From Fodinibius sp050117475 (lineage in GTDB: Bacteria > Bacteroidota > Rhodothermia > Balneolales > Balneolaceae): DNA of 64,000 nucleotides. This document shows, in pieces, positions 50,665 to 60,345 of the stretch. Location of the stretch: positions 1-64,000 of the forward strand of contig JASFMR010000001.1 of NCBI GenBank assembly GCA_050117475.1, written 5' to 3'. Positions within the stretch are counted from its first letter, which is position 1, and every line of letters starts with the position of its first letter. The translations under genes were made by a program, and so were the position numbers. A model generated the notes under the pieces. The model did no database searches and was not told the DNA's origin. It saw nothing but the letters and a program-made list of their open reading frames with translations.

Positions 50665-53600
50665 CTAATTTAATTTTCTGGCTAAAACAACGGTCTTTTT
50701 GAAAGATTTATCACTTCCGCTGGCGCTGTCATACGCTTCGAAGACGACAATATAGATCCCAATACGATTTCGACTGTCGTCATCTTGTCGTCCATCCCAT
50801 ATAACTTGCCCTTCAAACCCTGCGGGCTTTCCGTCTGCTACTTTTCGGACCAACCGCCCGTAACGGTCATAAATTCGCACACGAATCAAGTAATCCTGCT
50901 GATCTAGTTTGTAATTGATGAATAGCTTGTCTTCATACCCATCTCCGTCAGGAGAAAATGGATTTGGAGTAAAGGTAATACCGTTTTCTGCGGATTTTAC
51001 CGGATTTGATTGATAAATCGAATTTTCTTTGCCGGGCGTACCGCCTCTGGCATTGACACTGGACCCCCAGTTGGATTCATCATTCCCGGGACTGTTGGGA
51101 TTGACACGTTCCAATGCAATACCCTTTGTATCTATAAGGTTCGGATTTTGCCAGCTTTCATCATAATATACCGAGTCGATGGTGGAGCCGGCACTGTCGG
51201 CGATAAAAATGGCGTCATCGCTTGATGCCAAGCTGAGACTGGATCTGTCGATGCGTAAGATCGAACGTAAGTTCAGTGGCTTCATATTAAAAAAGTGGGC
51301 TATTTTGCTTTGATCGAAATAGGGAGCTTTGTCTGCGTAAATAAGCACATAATGATGGGCAGGTACCCACTTAGCAATACTGGTAACGGGATGCAGCGTT
51401 TTGAGGCTGCCGTTTTCATCCGGCGTATCGTGTAGAACCAGCCCCTCGAGAGAGACCGCATAATCCCGGGTATTTCGCAGTTCGACATATTCGCTTTGAT
51501 CCGGTTGATTGTCATCGGATTTATTAAGCGGGTCGTACATAATTTCATTAATTACCAGTGCTGAAGGTTCCAAGGGATGGGCTATTGCTATTTCAGACTT
51601 ATCGTTCGTATTCCCTTTAACATCGCTGAGATTGTTTACCAGGATGGTTCTAGGAGTGTTTTCTTTCGTGGGTTGCCCGGGCGTAAGGTAGATCATATTG
51701 GCCTGGGTAGAATCAAACGAAGAAATGTTCAAAAGCTCACCGTTCGCAGAAAATTGTAGGTCTTGGGTAATATTTATAAATTCATTGAAGCGAACTTCTA
51801 TGTTCCCGTTGGGCAGCAGCTTGGAGAAGACTGCCTTGGGCGGTTGGGCATCCGGCTGATAGTTAATGTTTTTCTTGCCGGGTGATATATTACCGTTTGT
51901 AGAACTTGTCTTCCAATTTGAAGGATCATTGGTTGCAGCCAGTGGATCTATGCGTTCCAGGGATCCCTTATTGCTGCCCCAGCTTTGTGAATAATAGAGC
52001 GAGTCAACCGTGATTTCATCTTCTTGTTGAATATATACTGCGTCCCCCCGATTGTTGTTAAGGGCGGGAAAATCTGATACTGCAAGAGTGTTTTCATGTT
52101 TAGCAGCAAAACTGCTGCTGCCGGTTAACACGATATAACCATCCGGTGGTAGTATAATATCCTGTTGAAGTTCTGTCTTCTTACTTGCATCGCCGATAAA
52201 CCAGTTGTTTAGATTAAAAAACTTTCCGGTAGTATTATAGAGTTCTACAAAGTCGGCTTGGCCAGGTCCGGGATTGTACAGGATTTCGTTTAAAACAACA
52301 TCCCCACCCTGGACAGTTTCATTTTTTAGAAATGTAATCTTCCGGCTTTCGGTATTCAGAGTATTTCCAAAGATATCGGAAACTTGGGAAACGCCGATGC
52401 TATATGTTTTACCAGAAGCAAGTGGGCGGTTAAGCATAAGAGTTATACTGTCATCCCGGGCGGCAACCAGTTGTATCTCACGATATGGGTCAATGGTATA
52501 TTGATCCATATCCGTGGCAGAGGCAGGAGTAATCGTTTCGGAGAATACGAGTTGCAGGGTTGTGGCATTGGCCGGGTATACTTTTTCCAATTCGGGGGCT
52601 GTTTGGTCGTCGGGGACGTCATTTGCTGTACCCGGTGTACCAAAGCTGTTGGAGGCATTTGCCCAGTTTTCGTTGTATTTACCGGCTATTGTTACTGTTC
52701 TGCGTTCCAGTGCCACCTGGTTACCGCCCCAGGCCGAGGTATATGTGAGAGAATCGAGTAAAATTCCATTATCATTCCTTAATGTAATGGTATCACCACT
52801 GTTGTTTAGGGATGGAAAACTGTTCATTGGCAGTAATGAAATACCCGGATGGGTTATCTTCAACGAATTATCCGGGGCAATCACTACAAAACTATCGGGA
52901 GGTACAATAAATTTGTCATGACTGATTGTTGATCTGAGCCGGCGATTGTCGCTTAGCGTCCAGTTTTTAAGATCAAAAGATTTGTTTGTTGAATTGTAAA
53001 GCTCTATGTACTCTGTGCTGCCTGAAGCTGGGTCATAGCTGAACTCATTGATAAAAACGTCGCCCGAATCGGCAGTTGAAACGGTATAAAAAGTAAATAA
53101 AGTGTCTGCCTGATTTAAGGAGTTATTAAAAATGTCACTCACATTCTTGATAGACAATGTATAGCTGGAATCATTACGAAGGCTATTTGAAAAAGTCAGT
53201 AATACGCTATCGGGAGCACTAAAGGTTACATCTTCTATAGAGTCGCTACCTGTTATCGAATAGTTATTCCTTTGTTCTGCGGTCACAGCACTTAGTCTTT
53301 CCGAGAATCTAAGCATTATTTTCCGATCACTGTTTATGGCAAATGCTAATAATTTTGGCGGTTCATCATCCGGTAAAACTTGGTTTGGAAGGCCGGGAGT
53401 ACCGAAGCCGGTTGGGGATTCTCCCCAATTTTCTACGTATGAGCCGGCAACTTCTGTGCTCCGCCGTTCCAGTGCGATCCCATCTCCACCCCAGTCGGAC
53501 TGATATTGAAGAGAGTCCAAAAGCTCATCCTTGTTGTTTCGTATGACAATTTGGTCGCCGCCGTTATTTAGCGTCGGGAAATCATTCCCCATACTCAAAA

Positions 53601-55539
53601 GCCTAATGTCAGGAAAATCTTCTTGAAGAGATTTTTCAGGCGCAATTACGACATAACTATCCGGCGGCAGGGTAAATGGCTCATCGGTTATAATAGTGGG
53701 ATCATGCCGGTCATCACTCAGAGTCCAATTTTGCAGATCCAGTGATTTTTCGGAGTGGTTATAGAGCTCTAGATATTCCGTTTTGCTCGGGGGCGCATAC
53801 ATGAATTCATTGATTGCTATGTCACCGGAATCCGCAGCTGAAACCTTGTAGTAAGTAAAACTGGTATCTGTGTTGAGGGTATTGCCAAAGATATCCTCCA
53901 GCCCCGAAATTGTGAGTGAATAATTTTGAGCGTTTTGCAATGGCGCATTCAGTGTTAGTTTTACGCTATCTATATTGACAGAAACTGCATTTATAGTTGA
54001 ATTCGGGAGCATATAAGTAGCTTTTCGTGAGGCGGTAACGGAATCCAGGCGCTCATCAAAAACCATTCCCATTGTTTGATCGGAAATAATCTTGAATGAA
54101 GTGATTTTAGGAGGGCTTGTATCTTGGGTGATCTCATTGGATAAACCTGGTGTTCCGCCGGTAGCATTTGGGGAATTGCCCCAGTTTTCATTAAAAGCAG
54201 CCGAGGTGGCAATGGAGCGTCGTTCCAGTGAAACATTCGAGCCGCCCCAAGAGGGGGTGTAATTAAGAGAATCCACCATTGTCCCGGCATCGGTTAGTAT
54301 CCGGACGGCATCCCCGCCATTATTTAAAGACGGAAGGCTACCCGATCGATAATACGGACGGTGTCCATAGCTTTTGTAAAGGGCTGTGGTATCCTCGGAG
54401 ATAACTAAAAAACTTTTTGGATTCAAAGTAATGGGATTGGTGGGGAGGACTTCAAAATTTGAGTTGTCTCCAATTTTCCATTGAGAGAGGTCAAGATATT
54501 TATCACTGGTGTTTTTAATCTCAATATATTCAGCCTGTCCGCTTGGTGGGTCGTACATAAATTCATTAAGCTTAACATCCCCCTTTTCAAAACTGCCGAA
54601 AACGGTAACCGTTTCGTGGTCACCGGCTTGAATTTGATTGCCGGTTTGGTCAGTGACCCCATCAATCGAGAGTATATATTTGTTAGAGGGCAAAACCTGG
54701 TTATAGGTTAGCCTTACGGTATCTGCAGCCGGAAAGCTTATGGATGCAGGCGAACCAATGCGGTTATTCATCGAAAAATCAGTACTGCTGAGGGTTGCGG
54801 GATCGAAGGGTCTGTTGAAGGTGACATCAATATCGTGGTCACTGGAAACGATAGCAGATGTTGTGGAAAAAGGAGGGAGATCGATCTTAAAATCAAAGAA
54901 AAATTTGTCCGAACGCGTGGAAGTGAAATTAATGAGTGGTCCGAAATGAGAAGTTGAAGTATAGGTGGAATCGTTTCCGGTATTTCCGGAATCATAAAGC
55001 AGTCCGCCATAACCTTTGCCAACTGCCATTCTCCAGTTCCCAGTACTGTCTCGCTGAACGCGAACGGTATAACCGCCTCCATCAGCATCAACTACAGTGG
55101 TGTCAGCCAGTACGGTTTCGGCCTCTGTCCCGTTGTCAAAGCGGACAATTTTGAAAACATCATCACCACTTTCTCCAACCTGGACGGCATAACCGTTTAT
55201 AGCCGCCGTCAAGTCCACGCGGTCACTCATCACAAAGATATCAGCTTTATTTGATCCCGAAGGTTCGAATCCCCGGAATTCTATATAAAATTCCCAGATT
55301 CCATTTACCTGGTTGGAGGGAGTGGACAGGTACGAGGGGCTCGCAGAGGCATTAAGTTGGAGCAAATAGTTGGGCGTACTATTTACAACATCAAAACTGG
55401 TCGTGTCGCCACTCCATGTTGGGTTATTGGTGAGATCGGCATCTTCAAAACCGTCTTCAAAATTTACCGATTGCCCGGTGCTCTTATTAGCAAGACAAAG
55501 ACAGAGTACTAGTGAAATGAAAATGGAGTAGTATTTCAT
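50665..55539 (-). CDS. Giant surface protein with five SbsA-like/lamin-tail repeats
   Basis: 1624 residues. Signal peptide to about residue 23, then a LamG-like N-terminal domain (FEDGFEDADLTNNPTWSGDT). Five alternating units follow: an SbsA-type Ig-like domain (IMLRFSERLSAVTAEQRNNYSI; YTLSIKNVSDIFNNSLN) and a lamin-tail domain (GDVFINEFSYDPASGSTEYIELYNSTNKSFDLKNW; SWGGNQVALERR; FGTPG). Lamin-tail units begin near residues 325, 575, 830, 1080 and 1330. The C-terminus (FTPNPFSPDGDGYEDKLFINY; VRIYDRYGRLVRKV; WDGRQDDDSRNRIGIYIVVFEAY) is a FlgD/CHU-C-like sorting or Ig domain. Probably exported to the cell surface, perhaps for adhesion or extracellular nucleic-acid or polymer binding. A hairpin lies in its leader. 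Confidence 0.88.
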   Translation of the reverse strand: MKYYSIFISLVLCLCLANKSTGQSVNFEDGFEDADLTNNPTWSGDTTSFDVVNSTPNYLLQLNASASPSYLSTPSNQVNGIWEFYIEFRGFEPSGSNKADIFVMSDRVDLTAAINGYAVQVGESGDDVFKIVRFDNGTEAETVLADTTVVDADGGGYTVRVQRDSTGNWRMAVGKGYGGLLYDSGNTGNDSTYTSTSHFGPLINFTSTRSDKFFFDFKIDLPPFSTTSAIVSSDHDIDVTFNRPFDPATLSSTDFSMNNRIGSPASISFPAADTVRLTYNQVLPSNKYILSIDGVTDQTGNQIQAGDHETVTVFGSFEKGDVKLNEFMYDPPSGQAEYIEIKNTSDKYLDLSQWKIGDNSNFEVLPTNPITLNPKSFLVISEDTTALYKSYGHRPYYRSGSLPSLNNGGDAVRILTDAGTMVDSLNYTPSWGGSNVSLERRSIATSAAFNENWGNSPNATGGTPGLSNEITQDTSPPKITSFKIISDQTMGMVFDERLDSVTASRKATYMLPNSTINAVSVNIDSVKLTLNAPLQNAQNYSLTISGLEDIFGNTLNTDTSFTYYKVSAADSGDIAINEFMYAPPSKTEYLELYNHSEKSLDLQNWTLSDDRHDPTIITDEPFTLPPDSYVVIAPEKSLQEDFPDIRLLSMGNDFPTLNNGGDQIVIRNNKDELLDSLQYQSDWGGDGIALERRSTEVAGSYVENWGESPTGFGTPGLPNQVLPDDEPPKLLAFAINSDRKIMLRFSERLSAVTAEQRNNYSITGSDSIEDVTFSAPDSVLLTFSNSLRNDSSYTLSIKNVSDIFNNSLNQADTLFTFYTVSTADSGDVFINEFSYDPASGSTEYIELYNSTNKSFDLKNWTLSDNRRLRSTISHDKFIVPPDSFVVIAPDNSLKITHPGISLLPMNSFPSLNNSGDTITLRNDNGILLDSLTYTSAWGGNQVALERRTVTIAGKYNENWANASNSFGTPGTANDVPDDQTAPELEKVYPANATTLQLVFSETITPASATDMDQYTIDPYREIQLVAARDDSITLMLNRPLASGKTYSIGVSQVSDIFGNTLNTESRKITFLKNETVQGGDVVLNEILYNPGPGQADFVELYNTTGKFFNLNNWFIGDASKKTELQQDIILPPDGYIVLTGSSSFAAKHENTLAVSDFPALNNNRGDAVYIQQEDEITVDSLYYSQSWGSNKGSLERIDPLAATNDPSNWKTSSTNGNISPGKKNINYQPDAQPPKAVFSKLLPNGNIEVRFNEFINITQDLQFSANGELLNISSFDSTQANMIYLTPGQPTKENTPRTILVNNLSDVKGNTNDKSEIAIAHPLEPSALVINEIMYDPLNKSDDNQPDQSEYVELRNTRDYAVSLEGLVLHDTPDENGSLKTLHPVTSIAKWVPAHHYVLIYADKAPYFDQSKIAHFFNMKPLNLRSILRIDRSSLSLASSDDAIFIADSAGSTIDSVYYDESWQNPNLIDTKGIALERVNPNSPGNDESNWGSSVNARGGTPGKENSIYQSNPVKSAENGITFTPNPFSPDGDGYEDKLFINYKLDQQDYLIRVRIYDRYGRLVRKVADGKPAGFEGQVIWDGRQDDDSRNRIGIYIVVFEAYDSASGSDKSFKKTVVLARKLN

Positions 55540-55600
55540 ATTAGCAGCATCCCGATGAATATGTTAATAATAAATAAGGGGGGAAGAGAAAACGAAAAGA

Positions 55601-55627
55601 GGTGAAATAGCTATCAACTATTTCACC
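55601..55627. repeat. Perfect hairpin in the leader of the lamin-tail gene
   Basis: GGTGAAATAG / CTATTTCACC, 10 base pairs, loop CTATCAA, 62-88 bases before the lamin-tail start. On the minus strand it is followed by TCTTTTCGTTTTCTC, so it could act as an attenuator or a weak terminator. Confidence 0.5.
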
Positions 55628-55778
55628 CCGGAAGGACATTTGATATTGCTCTCTATTTCAACGGCTTATACGCTTTTACACGTTTCTGATAGTAAGACCC
55701 CTGAGAAAGCAAATCCTTACAAATTTTTTTAAATTTTTTTTATATCATCCTTTTAATAGTTAAAAATGTTTTTAGAGC

Positions 55779-56177
55779 ATGAATTTAGGCAATAGCAAAT
55801 CTGTACCCTTTGAAATCTCAGATGTGTCCTATGGGTTAAAAAAAGTCCAGGGACTAATGCGTCCTAAAAAGGAAGGGATTGAGTTCGAATTTGAAGTGGA
55901 GGATAGTTTTATTGGTTATTTTAAGTCGGGCATAACCACCTTATTGATACCCTACAGCGACATTGAAGAGATAACTTTTAAAAAAGGATGGTTTGGTTCA
56001 AAAGTTATATTGGAAGGTACATCCATGAAATCGTTTCAAAATCTTCCCGGGGCTGAAGCGGCAAGTTGTTCTCTTGATATCAGGCGTAAAGATAAAAAGG
56101 ATGCAGAAGCTATAATTTCAAAGGCCCGAATGTACCTCTCGGAGTACAGACTCGACCGGTTGGATGGTGACGAATGA
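55779..56177 (+). CDS. Small PH-like hypothetical protein
   Basis: 132 residues, soluble. Pattern of beta strands with KKEGIEFEFEVEDSFIGYFKSGITTLLIPYSDIEEITFKKGWFGSKVILEG followed by a helix (KKDAEAIISKARMYLSEYRLDRL) reads like a bacterial pleckstrin-homology-type domain that ends in one helix. No named family or catalytic motif recognised. ATG start; promoter region AT-rich. The 108-base gap to asd holds no clear terminator. Confidence 0.6.
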   Translation: MNLGNSKSVPFEISDVSYGLKKVQGLMRPKKEGIEFEFEVEDSFIGYFKSGITTLLIPYSDIEEITFKKGWFGSKVILEGTSMKSFQNLPGAEAASCSLDIRRKDKKDAEAIISKARMYLSEYRLDRLDGDE

Positions 56178-56285
56178 TCCCGCTTGAGTATTTTTAAAAT
56201 GGAACTGTTCGCAACCTTTGAAACGGATGAAGGAGCCTGTGTCCTTACTATTTGTTAGCGTGTGCCCCCTTTTTATCCATTGCCC

Positions 56286-57344
56286 TTAATTTATTAACTC
56301 TTTGGCAACGAGTAACTCCGCATTCAGAATTGCCCCGCCTGCGGCACCCCGGATAGTATTGTGTGCCATAGTAACATATCCCAGATCCATGACGGTGCCC
56401 TGGCGAAGACGTCCGACAGCGGTTTGCATGCCGTTTCCGCGGTCGGCATGCAGCCGTGGTTGGGGATACCAGTTTTCGTCATAAAGCCTGATTGGTTTTG
56501 CAGGGGAAGAAGGCAAGTCCAAATCAGCGATGGGGCTTTCCCAGCCCGTATAGGCTTCCCGAGCTTCTTTAATAGACGAGGGCGCATTTTTCAAGGTTAC
56601 GGATACAGACAGTAAATGGCCCTCAATAGTTGGGACACGTACAGCCGTAGCTTGTATGGGAAAATCTCCAAATGTTATAGAATTTTCAGCAAGTTTGCCC
56701 AATAGTTTTGTCGATTCCGTTTGAACTTTATCCTCTTCGCCCCCGATATAAGGAACAACATTGGCTACAATATCCAGGCTGGCGACCCCCGGATAACCCG
56801 CTCCGGAGATGGATTGCATTGAGGTAACAACTACTGAATCAATCCCAAAAGCTTCGTGTAATGGTTTCAGCGACATGGCAAGCGGTACAGAGACGCAGTT
56901 TGGATTTGTGACGATCCAACCGCTTCTGTTACTGCTGAAAGTCTGCTTGCTAATAAGTTCGGTATGATCGGGGTTGACTTCAGGTATTAGAAGCGGAACT
57001 TGCTCATGCATCCGATAGTTTTTGGCATTTGATATAACCGGAATTCCGGCCTGGGCAAAGTTTTTTTCAATATGTCCGGCCACCGAAGAGTCCAGCCCGG
57101 AGAATACAAAGTCGACTCCTTTCATTAGCAGTGGGTTGCATTCCACAACTTTGATTTCACCGACAGCTTCCGGAAGTTCTGTTTTCTCGATCCAGTGCGT
57201 GGCAACTTTGTATTTTTTACCGGCCGAACGTTCGGATGCTCCTAGGGCTGTAATGGTGAACCAGGGGTGGTTTTCGAGTAAGCGTACGAATTTTTGGCCA
57301 ACGGCGCCGGTTGCGCCAAGAATGCCGACTTGGAATGACTTCAT
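56286..57344 (-). CDS. asd: Aspartate-semialdehyde dehydrogenase
   Basis: 352 residues from the ATG at 57344 (the frame extends 19 codons upstream, to 57401, without conserved sequence). Reduces aspartyl phosphate for Lys, Met and Thr synthesis and for diaminopimelate. NADP motif GILGATGAVGQKFV, catalytic Cys in VTNPNCVSVPLAMSL, then SISGAGYPGVASLDIVANVVPYIGGEEDKVQTE and VRVPTIEGH. The GYPGVASLD pattern belongs to the archaeal/fungal-like ASADH branch rather than the E. coli branch. Divergent from glyS. Confidence 0.95.
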   Translation of the reverse strand: MKSFQVGILGATGAVGQKFVRLLENHPWFTITALGASERSAGKKYKVATHWIEKTELPEAVGEIKVVECNPLLMKGVDFVFSGLDSSVAGHIEKNFAQAGIPVISNAKNYRMHEQVPLLIPEVNPDHTELISKQTFSSNRSGWIVTNPNCVSVPLAMSLKPLHEAFGIDSVVVTSMQSISGAGYPGVASLDIVANVVPYIGGEEDKVQTESTKLLGKLAENSITFGDFPIQATAVRVPTIEGHLLSVSVTLKNAPSSIKEAREAYTGWESPIADLDLPSSPAKPIRLYDENWYPQPRLHADRGNGMQTAVGRLRQGTVMDLGYVTMAHNTIRGAAGGAILNAELLVAKELIN

Positions 57345-57471
57345 AATTTGGTTGATCATTAAAATTTTGAAACTGCGACAATAGAATTGGGTATAACCCA
57401 TTCTCGCTTAAAATAATTAAGAAGCCTAAAATAGCCATAAAAGGATTATTAATTAAAGGCGTATTTTTTCC

Positions 57472-57479
57472 TATCTTTG
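57472..57479 (+). promoter_or_regulatory. -7 promoter element of glyS
   Basis: TATCTTTG, a perfect match to the Bacteroidetes -7 consensus TAnnTTTG, 43 bases before the glyS ATG. The -33 region (GGATTATTAATTAAAGG) has no clear TTTG. Confidence 0.5.
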
Positions 57480-57522
57480 CACTTCTTTAATTTTCTCATT
57501 TTCAAAAATTTATAGAAGCTAC

Positions 57523-58995
57523 ATGTCTGTGACTGAACTCGATAGTTTAGATACCATTGTCTCGTTGGCAAAAGCCCGCGGGCTTATTTATCAATCATCA
57601 GAAATTTACGGTGGGCTTGGAGCCGTTTATGATTACGGGCCGCTCGGGGTAGAGCTGAAACGAAATATCAGCGACTTCTGGTGGAAGGAGATGACCCAGC
57701 AACACGATAATATAGTAGGGCTGGATTCCGCCATTTTTATGCATCCCAAGGTCTGGGAGGCCAGCGGGCACATTGGTGGTTTTAATGATCCTATGATCGA
57801 CGATAAGCAGTCAAAGAAGCGGTACCGTGCGGATATGTTGATTGAAGGGCATATTGCAAAGCTGCGAAGCAAGGGGAAGGCAGAGGTGGCAGAGGAACTT
57901 CAACAGCTGTTGGACACAGCCGGTTCAAGAGAAGGGCTTTGCGAAGATCTCCATGAAATTATTATGGAAAATGAAATCCGTGCACCGGAATCGGGAGCTT
58001 TTGACTGGACCGAGGTACGCCAGTTCAACCTGATGTTTAAAACACAGTTTGGGGCTACATCTTCGGGTGGAGATGACGACGATGTTGTTTATTTACGTCC
58101 GGAAACGGCACAGGGTATTTTTGTGAATTTTAAAAATGTAATGGATACGGCGCGCCAGCAGGTTCCTTTTGGAATTGCTCAGATTGGGAAAGCTTTTCGA
58201 AATGAGGTTGTGGCGCGACAGTTCGTTTTTCGGATGCGTGAATTTGAGCAAATGGAAATGCAATATTTTGTAGAACCCGGTACGGATGGGAAAAATTACG
58301 AAAGATGGCTTAATAAACGTATTGAATGGCATAAGAAGCTGGGCATACGCGAAGGTAAGCTTCGTACGCATCCGCATCCTAAAGATAAATTGGCGCACTA
58401 TGCCGCTGCCGCTGCCGATATTCAATACGAATATCCTATCGGCTGGCAGGAAGTAGAAGGTATCCATAACCGAACAGATTTTGACCTTACTCAACACCAG
58501 GAATATTCCGGTAAGAAGTTGGAATATTATGATCAGGGCCAGCAAAAGCGCTATACTCCCTATGTGATAGAAACATCTATCGGATTGGATAGAGCGATTC
58601 TTATGGTGCTGTGCGATGCCTATCGTGAAGAAGAGGTAGACGGAGATACGCGAATCGTGCTGAAAATGAATCCTGAGTTGGCACCGACGAAAGTAGGGAT
58701 CTTCCCTCTTATTAAGAAAGACAAGCTTCAGGATCTGGCACATAAGATTGAAGCGGATCTTAGAAATGATTTCACTGTGCTGTACGATGAGTCAGGGTCT
58801 ATTGGAAAACGTTATCGCAGGCAGGATGAGGCTGGAACCCCTTTCTGCATTACCGTTGATTTTGAAGGGGTAGAATCTGAAGGGGAAGATACGGTAACAA
58901 TCCGTTATCGTGATGACATGACGCAGGACCGGGTGCCTGCGAGTCGCCTCCGCGAAGTTATCAACGATAAGATGAGCAGCTGGAAGCCTGAGTAA
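57523..58995 (+). CDS. glyS: Glycyl-tRNA synthetase, homodimeric alpha2 type
   Basis: 490 residues; charges tRNA-Gly. The front AKARGLIYQSSEIYGGLGAVYDYGPLGVELKRN and FKTQFGA lead to class II motif 2 (GKAFRNEVVARQFVFRMREFEQMEMQYF) and motif 3 (IETSIGLDRAILMVL). The last 100 residues (APTKVGIFPLIKKDKL, GKRYRRQDEAGTPFCITVDFEG, VTIRYRDDMTQDRV) are the anticodon-binding domain. This is the eukaryote-like alpha2 form rather than the alpha/beta tetramer. A terminator follows. Confidence 0.96.
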   Translation: MSVTELDSLDTIVSLAKARGLIYQSSEIYGGLGAVYDYGPLGVELKRNISDFWWKEMTQQHDNIVGLDSAIFMHPKVWEASGHIGGFNDPMIDDKQSKKRYRADMLIEGHIAKLRSKGKAEVAEELQQLLDTAGSREGLCEDLHEIIMENEIRAPESGAFDWTEVRQFNLMFKTQFGATSSGGDDDDVVYLRPETAQGIFVNFKNVMDTARQQVPFGIAQIGKAFRNEVVARQFVFRMREFEQMEMQYFVEPGTDGKNYERWLNKRIEWHKKLGIREGKLRTHPHPKDKLAHYAAAAADIQYEYPIGWQEVEGIHNRTDFDLTQHQEYSGKKLEYYDQGQQKRYTPYVIETSIGLDRAILMVLCDAYREEEVDGDTRIVLKMNPELAPTKVGIFPLIKKDKLQDLAHKIEADLRNDFTVLYDESGSIGKRYRRQDEAGTPFCITVDFEGVESEGEDTVTIRYRDDMTQDRVPASRLREVINDKMSSWKPE

Positions 58996-59013
58996 AAAAA
59001 TACTAATCAGCTT

Positions 59014-59056
59014 AAGGTCTGCCCAGTTATCTAACCCAGGCAGACCTTTTATTTTT
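59014..59056 (+). terminator. Terminator after glyS
   Basis: AAGGTCTGCC pairs perfectly with GGCAGACCTT over a 15-base loop, followed by TTATTTTTG. It lies 18 bases after the glyS stop. Confidence 0.92.
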
Positions 59057-59160
59057 GCACCTCTAATTTTTTAAAAATCAGTTGAATATTTGCATGCCTG
59101 AATAAATAGCAGTTATTTATGGGCTAATTTTTACATAAATTTACAAGAGTATTTGCCGAT

Positions 59161-60168
59161 ATGGGTACGCTATTTAAGGATAAAAGAGCGCTCTTCTATT
59201 TTTTTATCCCCATTGCTTTCGTCTATGTGGTTTGGTTTCTCTATATGCGTGTTGAGCAGCAATGGGGCCTCTTTATTCATAATTGGTTTATGTCACTAAC
59301 CATGATCTTTGGGTCCTTTGTTGCTGGTGCGAGTTCGGAGGGGGGAGGGGCTATTGCTTACCCGGTGATGACACTGGTGTTTAATATAACCCCGGAAGTA
59401 GCTCGAAATTTTAGTCTGGCTATACAAAGCATTGGGATGACGGCTGCCACGTTGTGGATTCTTGGTAAAAGAATTACCATCGAAAAAACATACTTGCTTT
59501 TATCGGGACTGGGAGGATTATTCGGTGTCATCCTGGGAACTATTTGGATTGCTCCTTTTGTGCCCGCGGCTTATGCCAAGATGATGTTTGTTTCTTTTTG
59601 GTTGAGTTTCGGGATCGCTCTTTTTGTGATTAATCATATAAGAAACCGGGGAACCCGTCGTTTACTGCCTGATTTATCCCAATCCCAGAAAACGGAACTT
59701 ATCCTTATTGGGATTGTGGGTGGAATATTGAGCGCTATTTTTGGCAATGGCATTGATATTTGCACCTTCTCATTTGTAACGCTCAAATACGGTCTCTCCG
59801 AAAAAGTAGCTACTCCTACATCCGTGGTACTGATGACATCCAATGCCATTTTAGGTACGCTGATGCACTTCTTTCTTATTGGGGACATGCAACCGGAGGC
59901 CATCAACTACTGGCTGGTTTGTATTCCCCTAGTGGTAATAGGAGCCCCCTTCGGCGCTTATACCGTCAATAAGATTAATCGTATTTCAATAGCGGTCATG
60001 CTGTATATCATTATTCTGGCTCAGTTTGTTGCAGCACTTTTTATTATTCGGCCATCAGGTCCATTGATGATTGTTTCGGTGATAACTTTCTTTGTAGGAA
60101 TCGTACTTTTCTTTTTCCTCACCTCCAGCCACGATGATTTGCAGATGCAGATGGCTTCTGAAGAATAA
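59161..60168 (+). CDS. TauE/SafE-family permease
   Basis: 335 residues with about eight transmembrane helices in two related halves. The first half has GSFVAGASSEGGGAIAYPVMTLVFNI and the second ILSAIFGNGIDICTFSFVTLKYGLSEKVATPTSVVLMTSNAILGTLMHF, both characteristic of the TauE/SafE (DUF81) sulfite/organosulfur exporter group. The first repeat motif carries SSEGGG in place of the usual GxGGG. Substrate cannot be told from sequence: sulfite, sulfoacetate and others are known in the family. Single gene between two terminators. Confidence 0.88.
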   Translation: MGTLFKDKRALFYFFIPIAFVYVVWFLYMRVEQQWGLFIHNWFMSLTMIFGSFVAGASSEGGGAIAYPVMTLVFNITPEVARNFSLAIQSIGMTAATLWILGKRITIEKTYLLLSGLGGLFGVILGTIWIAPFVPAAYAKMMFVSFWLSFGIALFVINHIRNRGTRRLLPDLSQSQKTELILIGIVGGILSAIFGNGIDICTFSFVTLKYGLSEKVATPTSVVLMTSNAILGTLMHFFLIGDMQPEAINYWLVCIPLVVIGAPFGAYTVNKINRISIAVMLYIIILAQFVAALFIIRPSGPLMIVSVITFFVGIVLFFFLTSSHDDLQMQMASEE

Positions 60169-60243
60169 ATTTATGCGAATTAATCATCGGGACATTTGTC
60201 ATTTATTTTATAGATAATGACTAAAGAAGGATCCATCTATATT

Positions 60244-60272
60244 AAAGCCGGACCTTATGGCCCGGCTTTTTC
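60244..60272 (+). terminator. Terminator after the TauE/SafE gene
   Basis: AAAGCCGG pairs with CCGGCTTT around a loop of 11 bases, followed by TTTCTCTT; 75 bases after the stop and before the convergent sodC stop. Confidence 0.75.
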
Positions 60273-60345
60273 TCTTGATATTATTAGTTACAGTTGAGAT
60301 CCCCTCACATGCGTCGGGGATGACTATTTGCTAAAGAGTCTATTT

